From positions 1-34,709 of the forward strand of contig JAHHGV010000066.1 in the NCBI GenBank assembly GCA_019359695.1: 34,709 nt of DNA, read 5' to 3'. This stretch comes from Brasilonema angustatum HA4187-MV1 (GTDB lineage Bacteria > Cyanobacteriota > Cyanobacteriia > Cyanobacteriales > Nostocaceae). The position numbers and the translations under genes were made by a program. Shown here piece by piece: positions 16,523 through 26,900 of this stretch. Under the pieces are notes generated by a model, which saw only the letters and a list, made by a program, of their open reading frames with translations, was not told the DNA's origin and did not search any database. Numbering within the stretch: position 1 is the first letter of the stretch; each line of letters begins with the position of its first letter.

Positions 16523-19500
16523 ATGACAATAAATCCAGTAGATAATAATGAATTTAACAATTATGAAATAGCAATAATTGCTGTTGCGGGTAAATTTCCG
16601 GGCGCAAAAGATGTTGAATCATTTTGGCAGAATTTACGAGAGGGTGTAGAATCTATCTCCTGGCTAACAGATGAAGAATTGATCAATTCTGGCGTTTCTC
16701 TAGATTTGCTGAATAACCCTAATTATGTAAAAGCTAATGCTGTTCTATCAGACATTGAATTGTTTGATGCAAATTTCTTTGCTTACAGTGCTAAAGAAGC
16801 TGAGTTAATAGATCCACAACAACGTCTTTTTTTAGAATTGGCTTGGGAAGCCGTAGAAAAAGCTGGTTATGATCCACAAACTTATAATGGTTTAATCGGG
16901 GTTTATGGTGGTGTAGGTATGAGTAGGTATTTGCTCAATAACCTCTACCCTAATCATCAATTATTAGAAACGATTGACCCGATCCAATTAGCATGTTCTA
17001 ACGATAAAGATTTTTTACCTACACGAGTTGCATATAAGCTTAACTTGACAGGTCCCGCAGTAAATGTGCAAACAGCCTGTTCTACTTCTTTGGTTGCTGT
17101 TCATTTAGCTTGCCAAGGTCTCTTAAATGGTGAATGTGACATAGCTTTAGCTGGTGGAGTTACTCTCAGCATTCCCCAAAAAATAGGTTATTTACATCAA
17201 GAGGGAATGATTCTTTCTCCTGATGGACACTGCCGTGCTTTTGATGCTAAAGCAGAAGGAACAATTGCTGGTAGCGGTGCTGGTATTGTGGTATTGAAAA
17301 GATTAAAGGATGCGATCGCCGATCGCGACTACATCCATGCCATTATTAAAGGTTCAGCGATTAATAACGATGGTGCAATGAAAGTGGGCTTCACTGCTCC
17401 TAGTGGTAGCGGTCAAGCAGCAGTCATTGGCGAGGCTCAAGCTATAGCGGGTGTAGATGCTGAAACAATTTCCTACATCGAAGCTCATGGTACTGCTACA
17501 CCTATAGGAGATCCGATTGAAATTGCTGCTTTAACTCAAGCTTTTAGGCAAACTACTGATAAAAAAGGTTTCTGCGCTATTGGTTCGCTAAAAACCAACT
17601 TGGGACATTTAGATACAGCAGCAGGTGTCGCAGGTTTGATTAAAACTGTATTAGCACTGCAACATAAAATGCTGCCTCCTAGTTTGCACTTCGAGACACC
17701 ATCACCCAAAATTGATTTTGCCAACAGTCCTTTTTATGTCAATACAACTTTGACTGAATGGCAAACAAACAACAACACCCCTCGCCGCGCTGGAGTTAGT
17801 TCTTTTGGGATGGGTGGTACGAATGCTCATGTCATTTTAGAAGAAGCAATACCAGTCAACACTCAACAGTCAACAGTTAACAGTAAATACGTTCTGTTGT
17901 GTCTGTCGGCTAAGACTGCGAGTGCGCTGGAGAAGGCGACAGCTAATTTAGTTACGCATTTAAAGGGACATCCTGAGCTTAACTTGGGTGATGTAGCTTA
18001 TACCCTCAATAGTGGTCGCCGGGGTTTTAATTACCGACGGATGCTAGTTTGTCAAGACTTAGAAGATGCTGTCAAAACTCTCAGTAGTTTAGAGTCAAAA
18101 CAAGTTTTTACTAATTATACAGAGATTACAGAACGGTCTGTTGTTTTTATGTTTCCTGGTCAAGGTTCTCAGTATGTGAACATGGCACGGGAAATTTATC
18201 AAACCGAGACAGTATTTCAAGAACAAGTTGATTATTGCTCAGAAATTCTTAAACCCCTACTAGGGCTAGATTTACGTCATATTCTTTACCCCAGTGACGA
18301 AAATATTGATGAGGTATCAAAGCAACTTCAACAAACAGGAATTGCCCAAAGCGCTATTTTTGTAATTGAATACGCTCTAGCTAAATTATGGCAGTCATGG
18401 GGAGTGGAACCACAAGCTGCGATCGGTCATAGTATTGGCGAGTATGTAGCAGCAACTCTAGCAGAAGTTTTTTCCCTAGAAGATGCGTTATCTCTGGTAG
18501 CAGCACGCGGACAGATGATGCAGCAACTTCCCACTGGAGCAATGCTTTCTGTTCCTCTGCCTGTAGATAAGATAAAATTCTTATTAGGGCAAGAACTTTC
18601 TATTGCAGCGATTAATCAACCATCGCAGTGCATAGTATCCGGTTCAACAGCAGCCATAGATGTGCTACAAAATCAGCTTGCTGCTCAAGGTATTGAATGT
18701 CGCCGCCTGCATACTTCCCATGCTTTCCATTCGCACATGATGGAACCAATCTTAGAGGCATTTGCAGAGCGAGTCAAAAAGGTTACTTTAAATCCTCCAA
18801 AACTTCCTTATATTTCCAACCTTACTGGCACTTGGATAACAGTCACCCAAGCAACAAATCCTGACTACTACGCTCAACATCTGCGTTTCACAGTGCTGTT
18901 TGCCCAAGGTGTAGAGAAATTACTAGCAATACCTGAGCAAATATTACTAGAAATAGGACCAGGACACACACTAACTACATTAGTCAAAAGACATCCAGAC
19001 AAAGCATCTGCACAAACAGTCTTAACTTCGGTACGTCATCCTCAAGAAAAGCAATCCGATAGTCATGTTTTATTCAACACATTAGGTCAACTCTGGTTGA
19101 CTGGGGTCAAAGTAGATTGGTTTGGATTCTATAGTCATCAAGAATACTATCGTCTTCCTTTACCGACTTATCCCTTTGAACGCGAACTATATTGGATTGA
19201 TCCCCCAGAAAAAACAGCTTGGGGACAGTTGCAAACTTTACCCACAACATCACAATTGTGGACATCGCTTACACAAGCAGGTCAAAAGCAAGCAAGTGTT
19301 AGAAATGCTGAACTCAACGAGTTAACATATCAAGAAAACAGACAGTGCTTAGATCGTTTATGCACAGCCTACATAAACTCTGCATTCCAGCAATTAGGAG
19401 CTTTTAGCAATCCTGAAGAAAAGTATTCTTTAGAGAATTTATTGGCGCAAGGTCAGATCACTCCCCGCTATCAGCAGTTGTTTTCTAGATGGTTACAAAT

Positions 19501-20806
19501 ATTGGTGGAACAAGGACAACTACAGCAGCAGGAGGGATTATTTACTCGGTTCGTGCCATGTTCACAACATATTAATGAACATTTAGAAGAAGTCCAAGCG
19601 AGGTTCGCTTCTACATCTTTAGTAGATTTAGATTTAGTGCAACGCTGTGGTGAAAATTTAGCTGCTATTGTTCTTGGTGAACAAGAACCATTAGAGATTT
19701 TCAATGAACTGGTTTACCAAAAACAAAACAAAGGTTCATATTTAGAAGGAGAAAACAACGGTTCACATCCAGAATCTTCCTTAATTACTTACTACAACTC
19801 TATCTTGCGCTCAAGCTTGGAACAGGTGGTCAAGTCATTACCATCATCTGTTCACCTGAGAGTTCTAGAAATTGGTGCAGGTACTGGTGTGTCTACACAA
19901 GCATTATTACCTGTGTTACCACCCAAACAAACCGATTATACTTTTACTGATATTGGTAGCGCCTTCCTGACTCAAGCTCAACAGAAGTTTAAAGACTATC
20001 CATTTGTCGAATATCGATTACTAGACATAGACAAATCTCCAACTGAGCAAGGGTTTGAAAAGTATAGCTTTGATGTAGTCATAGCTTCTAATGTGTTGCA
20101 CGCAACTCGGAATATAGATCAAACACTCCACCATGTACGCTCTTTATTAGCTCCTGGCGGCTTCCTCTTATTATGGGAAATAACTCAGCCGAAAATAGAG
20201 TTTGATATCACTTGGGGTTTACTGTTGAAACCTTTAGACGATAAAAGACGTAACCTAGGTCAGCCTTTTATCATAAAAGACCAGTGGTTTGAAGCACTAT
20301 ACGCTCAAGATTTTGTTCAATTTGCCGCTTTTCCTGAAACTGATGCGTTGGAACATCAAATTATTATGGCTGTTGCTTCTGCATCAGCCGCATTTAGTAC
20401 AAAATCTCGGCAAAAAGAGACTGACGAAAAATCAGAGATTTCATTACAAAGAAAGCCGGATGTTTTTCAATCAGAAAAATTATCTACACTCCACTCAAGA
20501 CCCGATTTGCCCAATTATTATATAGCTCCCCGTGATGACAAAGAGCAAACAATTGCCGACATTTGGCAAGAATTATTAGGAATTAAACAGGTAGGAATTC
20601 ATGACAACTTTTTTGAATTAGGAGGAGATTCTTTAATAGCCGTTCAGGTTATATCCCGATTACGAAATGATTTCTCTACTAAATTATCTGTAGCAAGTTT
20701 TTTTGAATCGCCCACAATAGCTGATTTAGCACAAAAACTAGAAGAAAAACAAGTGAGAAAAAATAGAAAGGCAGGTGCAATTGGTAGAGAGAAGATAGAA
20801 ATATGA
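16523..20806 (+). CDS. Type I PKS module: KS-AT-cMT-ACP, no ketoreductase
   Basis: A 1427-residue polyketide synthase module that should extend the Phe-ending peptide by one two-carbon unit. The ketosynthase (about 10-430) has Cys186 in TACSTS, His322 in EAHGTATP and His362 in NLGHLD. The acyltransferase (about 545-850) has Ser637 in GHSIGEY and HAFH ending at 736, the malonyl-CoA signature. A long linker leads to a C-methyltransferase (about 1000-1290, SAM motif VLEIGAGTG at 1114; later FDVVIASNVLHAT). The carrier domain has Ser1370 in LGGDSL. No ketoreductase, dehydratase or enoylreductase is visible, so the beta-ketone should persist next to a methylated carbon. The ATG is two bases after the preceding stop. 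The first downstream C domain, in the next gene, accepts the product. Confidence 0.95.
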   Translation: MTINPVDNNEFNNYEIAIIAVAGKFPGAKDVESFWQNLREGVESISWLTDEELINSGVSLDLLNNPNYVKANAVLSDIELFDANFFAYSAKEAELIDPQQRLFLELAWEAVEKAGYDPQTYNGLIGVYGGVGMSRYLLNNLYPNHQLLETIDPIQLACSNDKDFLPTRVAYKLNLTGPAVNVQTACSTSLVAVHLACQGLLNGECDIALAGGVTLSIPQKIGYLHQEGMILSPDGHCRAFDAKAEGTIAGSGAGIVVLKRLKDAIADRDYIHAIIKGSAINNDGAMKVGFTAPSGSGQAAVIGEAQAIAGVDAETISYIEAHGTATPIGDPIEIAALTQAFRQTTDKKGFCAIGSLKTNLGHLDTAAGVAGLIKTVLALQHKMLPPSLHFETPSPKIDFANSPFYVNTTLTEWQTNNNTPRRAGVSSFGMGGTNAHVILEEAIPVNTQQSTVNSKYVLLCLSAKTASALEKATANLVTHLKGHPELNLGDVAYTLNSGRRGFNYRRMLVCQDLEDAVKTLSSLESKQVFTNYTEITERSVVFMFPGQGSQYVNMAREIYQTETVFQEQVDYCSEILKPLLGLDLRHILYPSDENIDEVSKQLQQTGIAQSAIFVIEYALAKLWQSWGVEPQAAIGHSIGEYVAATLAEVFSLEDALSLVAARGQMMQQLPTGAMLSVPLPVDKIKFLLGQELSIAAINQPSQCIVSGSTAAIDVLQNQLAAQGIECRRLHTSHAFHSHMMEPILEAFAERVKKVTLNPPKLPYISNLTGTWITVTQATNPDYYAQHLRFTVLFAQGVEKLLAIPEQILLEIGPGHTLTTLVKRHPDKASAQTVLTSVRHPQEKQSDSHVLFNTLGQLWLTGVKVDWFGFYSHQEYYRLPLPTYPFERELYWIDPPEKTAWGQLQTLPTTSQLWTSLTQAGQKQASVRNAELNELTYQENRQCLDRLCTAYINSAFQQLGAFSNPEEKYSLENLLAQGQITPRYQQLFSRWLQILVEQGQLQQQEGLFTRFVPCSQHINEHLEEVQARFASTSLVDLDLVQRCGENLAAIVLGEQEPLEIFNELVYQKQNKGSYLEGENNGSHPESSLITYYNSILRSSLEQVVKSLPSSVHLRVLEIGAGTGVSTQALLPVLPPKQTDYTFTDIGSAFLTQAQQKFKDYPFVEYRLLDIDKSPTEQGFEKYSFDVVIASNVLHATRNIDQTLHHVRSLLAPGGFLLLWEITQPKIEFDITWGLLLKPLDDKRRNLGQPFIIKDQWFEALYAQDFVQFAAFPETDALEHQIIMAVASASAAFSTKSRQKETDEKSEISLQRKPDVFQSEKLSTLHSRPDLPNYYIAPRDDKEQTIADIWQELLGIKQVGIHDNFFELGGDSLIAVQVISRLRNDFSTKLSVASFFESPTIADLAQKLEEKQVRKNRKAGAIGREKIEI

Positions 20807-20910
20807 GCAAAATGAAAAAGTTTTGATACCAAGAACGAACGTTACAAGATAAGTTGTGATTAGCTTACACATTCTGCTGAACTCGTTGACAAGATAAAGG
20901 ACATGATTCT
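20807..20910 (+). other. Gap between PKS and NRPS 3
   Basis: 104 bases without a gene, the largest gap among the four synthases. It ends with AAAGG (20896-20900), a plausible ribosome-binding site ten bases before the next ATG. I see no convincing terminator or promoter. Confidence 0.5.
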
Positions 20911-23900
20911 ATGAATCTCAAGCAATTTGTAGTAGAACTCTCTCATCAGGATGTGGAGTTGTGGGTTGAAGGCAATCGCTTGTGCGTTGATGCTCCAGAG
21001 GGAGTATTGACACCACAAACTCGTGACTTATTAGCTAAGTATAAAACAGAACTTATCTTGTTGCTGGACGAGAAAAATACGGATACCGCTACAGATTTAC
21101 CTTTGATTAAAGCCGAGCGTCCTCAGAACATACCTCTGTCTTTTGCTCAAGAACAACTCTGGTTATTAAACCAGTTGGAACCAGATAACCCCTTCTACAA
21201 CGAATACGTAGCTCTAAAACTTCACGGTCATTTGAACGTCGTAGCGCTAGAGCAAAGCCTCAACAAAATCATCTCTCGCCACGAAGTTTTACGTACCAAC
21301 TTCCAGACCTTCAGCGAGCAGCCAGTCCAAGTCATTGCTGACAGCTTAACTTTAAGTGTGCCAGTAGTAGACCTTACAAAACTACCTGAAAGTGAAAGAG
21401 AAATCGCTTACCAACAATTAGCCACAGCAGAAACTGCTCGACCCTTTGACCTTACTAGTTCTCCTTTAATCCGAGTTTCTGTAGCTAAACTTACAGAGGT
21501 AGAATACGCTTTGGTACTAACAATACACCACATTGTCTTTGATAGTTGGTCAATGGGCGTATTGATGGGCGAGTTAACAACCATTTACTCAGCTCTGTGC
21601 AATAACTCGTCCCCAGAACTGCCTGAGTTACCAATTCAGTATGCCGACTTTGCTATTTGGCAACGGGAATGGTTGCAAACAGAAGTACTCCAAACGCAGC
21701 TTGATTACTGGAAGCAACTACTCAAAAATGCTCCTACCTTATTAGAACTACCCACAGACAAACCAAGACCAGCGATTCAAACTTACCGGGGTGCAACTCA
21801 ATATATAAAATCTTCAAATGAACTGAGCAAAGCCCTTGCTAATTTTAGTAGGCAAGAGGGAGCCACCTTATTCATGACGCTGTTCGCAGCTTATGTCACC
21901 TTGCTTTATCGCTATACAGGCTCCGATGACATTGTAGTGGGTACGCCCCTTGCTAACCGCGATCGCTTGGAATTTGAAGGGTTAATTGGCTTTTTTGTCA
22001 ACACTTTAGTGCTACGTACCGATTTGTCAGGCAACCCCAGTTTTCAGCAGTTGCTAAGTCGAGTGCGGCAGGTAACGCTGCAAGCTTACACTCATCCAGA
22101 TCTGCCCTTTGAGGAGTTGGTCAAAGCATTGCAGCCACAACGAAACCTCAGCCATACACCACTGTTTCAGGTGTTGTTTGTCCTCCAGAATGTTCCCATA
22201 TCTGAAGTAGATTTGGCTGGCTTAACTCTCAGTTCTTTGCCAGTAGAAGGTGCAACTGCCAAGTTTGATTTAAGTTTATCAATGCAAAACACTGCAACCG
22301 GACTGGTGAGTGTGTGGCAGTACAATGCTGACTTGTTTGATGCCAGCACAATCGAGCGAATGGGAGGTCATTTTGTGACCTTGCTCAAAAGCATTGTTAA
22401 CAACCCACAGCAGCAAATTTCCCAATTACCACTGCTGACAGAAGTTGAGCAACAGCAGTTATTAGTTGAGTGGAACAATACCCAGTCCCACTATCCCCAG
22501 GATAAATGTATTCATCAATTGTTTGAGGAGCAGTGTTTGAGTACACCCGATGCTGTGGCAGTTGTATTTGAAAATCAACATCTGACATACCGTCAATTAA
22601 ACTGCCATGCTAACTCTTTAGCGCACTACGTCAAATCTTTGGGTGTGAAACCAGATACGCTGGTCAGTATTTGTGTCGAGCGTTCTTTAGATATGGTGGT
22701 GGGAGTGCTGGGCATTCTCAAAGCGGGTGGGGCATATCTGCCACTTGACCCAGATTATCCGCCCGAACGTTTAAACTTCATGTTAGAAGATACTCAAGTT
22801 CAAGTATTGCTGACTCAACGGCGACTTGTTGACAAACTTCCCGAGCATCAAGCAAAACTTATTTGTTTAGATGAAGTCTGGGAACAAATCGCCCAAAACA
22901 ATCAAGATAACCCAACCAGTGGAGTCAAAGCTTTTCATTTAGCTAATGTAATTTACACCTCTGGCTCAACAGGTAGACCTAAAGGTGTCATGGTTGAGCA
23001 TAAAGGACTATGCAACTTAGCTCAAGCTCAGATTCAGACTTTTGGCGTCAACTCTGATAGTCGCGTTCTCCAGTTTGCCTCTTTTAGTTTTGACGCTTCT
23101 ATCTCAGAAATTTTAATGACTCTGGGATCGGGGGCAACGCTGTATTTGGGAACAAAAGACTCTTTGTTACCAGGGCAGCCATTAATTGAGCGATTACGGG
23201 ATTATTGCATTACCCATATCACCCTACCACCATCGGCACTGGCAGTTATGTCACAAGAAGAACTGCCAGCACTGCAAACAATAATTGTAGCTGGAGAAGC
23301 TTGTTCTGCTGAGTTAATCAAGCAATGGTCTGTTGGCAAAAACTTCTTCAATGCCTACGGACCAACAGAAGCTAGTGTCTGTGCCACGATTGCAAAACAC
23401 ACTGATGACAAGAAAATATCTATTGGTAAGGCGATCGCCAATACACAAGTGTACATCTTAGACCAAAATTTGCAACCAGTGCCCGTGGGTGTACCAGGAG
23501 AGCTACATATTGCTGGTGTTGGGTTAGCAAGAGGCTACCTCAATCGTTCCGAGTTGACACAAGAGAAATTTATCTTCAACCCCTTTGGTTCTGGTCGCCT
23601 CTATAAAACCGGAGATAAGGCACGTTATTTACCAGATGGTAACATCGAGTATATTGGACGAATTGACAACCAAGTAAAAATACGCGGCTTCCGGATCGAA
23701 TTGGGAGAAATCGAAACAGTCCTGGGACAACATAGTGATGTGCGGGTATCTTGTGTCATCGCCCGTGAGGATAACAAGAGTGATAAACGCTTAGTTGCCT
23801 ATGTGGTAGCACATCAACAGTGTACACCTACAATTAGTGAACTACGGCAATTCCTGAAAGCAAAGTTACCAGACTACATGATGCCTCAGGCTTTTGTGAT

Positions 23901-26900
23901 ATTGGAGTCCCTACCACTAACACCAAACGGCAAGGTAAACCGTCGCGCTTTGCCCACACCAGATTTACACAGTGAGCGAATAGACAAATATGTTGCCCCA
24001 CGTAACCCAATTGAAGAAATGCTGGCACAAATTTGGGCGCAAGTACTGACAGTAGAACTTGTAGGCATACGTGATAATTTCTTTGAACTTGGGGGACACT
24101 CATTACTAGCAACACAACTGGTTTCACGTATCCGCAACATTTTCAAAGTGGAACTACCATTGCGTGAGTTGTTTGCAAAAGCAACAGTTGCCGAATTAGC
24201 GCAATCGATTGGGCAATTGCAGCAACAAAACTTAGAACTAACTTCTCCACCCATCTTAAGGCGGGCAGAGAATGCACAATTACCACTGTCATTTGCTCAA
24301 CAGCGTTTGTGGTTTTTAGACCAGTTACAGCCTCTGGGTAGCTTATATAACATACCCCTAACTTTACGTCTATTCGGAACTCTCAATCAACCTGCCTTAG
24401 AACAAAGCTTACAAGAAATTATTCATCGCCATGAGGCGTTACGTACCAATTTCATTACAGTTGATGGAAAACCTTCTCAAATTATTCAAACACAAACGAA
24501 TTGGTCACTATCAATTATTGACTGCGAAGATCTCCCAACAAGCGAAAAAGAAATTGTTACACAGCAATTAGTACAAAAACAAGCACAACAACCTTTTAAC
24601 CTGGCAGATGAACCATTAGTCAGAGCAACGTTAGTCGTGCTGTCTGATACAGAACATGCTTTGTTGGTGTATATACATCACATTGTCTCTGATGGTTGGT
24701 CAATGGGTGTGTTTATCCAAGAGCTAGCATCGCTGTATAATGCTTATTCTCAAGGTCTGTCGTCACCGTTAGCGCCACTGCCGATTCAGTACGCAGATTT
24801 CGCAATTTGGCAGCGAAACTGGTTGCAAGGGGATGTACTCCAAAGCCAACTCTCTTACTGGCAACAACAACTAGCTGACGCACCAACTTTATTGTCGCTA
24901 CCCACCGATCGACCCAGAGGGGCTGTGCAAACTTACCACGGCGCATATCAAGAGTTGGTACTCTCAAAAGAACTAAGTGTTGCGCTCAAACAATTGAGTC
25001 AAAAAGAAAGTTGTACCCTCTTCATGACGCTGTTAGCAACATTCCAAATCTTGCTATGGCGCTATAGTGGGCAGGATAATATTTGCATAGGTACGCCGAT
25101 CGCCAACCGCAACCGTGCAGAAGTTGAAGGGCTAATTGGCTTTTTTATCAATACCCTTGTGTTGCGTACCCGCTTAGATGGTAATCCCAGTTTTAGGCAG
25201 CTACTATCACGGGTGCAAGAAGTAGCTTTGGGAGCATACGCTCATCAAGATTTGCCTTTTGAAATGTTGGTGGAAGCATTGCAACCAGAACGAAATCTCA
25301 GCCATAACCCAATTTTTCAGGTGTGGTTTAATTTACAGAATTTGGCACAAACCCAAGTAGAACTTTTTGGGCTGTCTTTAGAACCTATATTGATGTCAGA
25401 AGCAGCTTCCAAGTTTGACTTAAGCTTGTATGTTGCAGAACACGAACAAGGAATAACTCTGCAACTACTTTATAATGCTGACCTATTTACTTCAGAACGA
25501 ATGGTGGAAATGGTGCAACAATACCATCATTTGCTGAATCAAATTGTTGTCGATCCTGATAGTGCGTTAGCGAAACTTACCGTTCGCGGAGCGTCTCCGA
25601 TAGGAGAAGGTATCGCCTCTTATTCTCTTGTCACACCACAAGCCCGACTTTTGTTGCCAGATCCCACAACAGCTATACCAGAACCAGAATACGAATTAGT
25701 CACAACAACGTTTACCTCTTGGGTAAATAGCACCCCAGAACGGTCAGCTGTGTGTCAAGCATCTCGCACTTGGAATTATGGAGAATTAGGCAAAAGCGCT
25801 CAAGCTTTAGCAAGGGTGATGCTGAGTCACGGAATCAAACGGGGAGATGTCGTAGTTTTGTATGGGACATCAAGTTTTGGATTGATTGCCAGTGCGATCG
25901 CTGTTCTCTTGAGTGGAGGAGTGCTACTAACCATCGATCCGCAACTTCCCAGCCAACGCCACCGACTGATGCTTCAGGAAGCTAAAGCTAAACTCATATT
26001 GTACGTCGAAAGTCAACCCTCTAAAGATTTGGAAATATGGCAGTCTTTAACTATCATCTACGTAAATCCAGACACAGTAGCGGCTATAAATTCTTTAGAA
26101 AGCAGTCATACAATACCCCTACCGGAAATATCTGGTGATGATGCAGCCTATATTTTCTTTACTTCTGGTACTACTGGCGTTCCTAAAGGAGTGTTGGGGT
26201 GTCACAAAGGAATGGCGCATTTTCTCAACTGGCAAAGACAAACTTTTGGAATTGGGCAACAAGACCGCATTGCCCAATTAACAGGATTTTCCTTTGATGT
26301 CGTCCTTAGAGATATTTTCTTACCTTTGACCAGTGGTGCAACCTTGTGTCTGCCAGCACAAGGAGATAAGTTAGAACCGACGAAAATTTTGCGCTACTTA
26401 GAACGCGAGCAGATTTCTGTTCTCCACACAGTTCCTTCCTTGGCGCAATCATGGTTAGCTAATGTCCCCTCGGAATCTCTGCATAACTTACGCTGGTTAT
26501 TCTTAGCTGGAGAACCTTTGAAGAAGACACTCGTACTACAGTGGCGAGATGCTTTCCCCCAAGCAGGTGAAATCGTTAATCTGTATGGACCAACAGAGAC
26601 AACTTTAGCGAAATGTTATTACCAAGTACCTAGCGAACCGAGAGAAGGGGTACAGCCAGTAGGACAAACACTTCCTGAAACTCAAGCACTAGTTTTGGGT
26701 GCAAATCACCAACTGTGTGGCATTGGGGAACCGGGCGAGATTGTTTTGCGGACACCATTCCGCAGTTTGGGCTATATTAACGCCCCTGAAGAAATGCGCT
26801 CTCGGTTTGTCAAAAACCATTTTCGCAATGATGAAGGAGACTTGCTGTATTATACAGGCGATCACGGTCGCTATCTTCCAGATGGCTCTCTAGAAATTCT

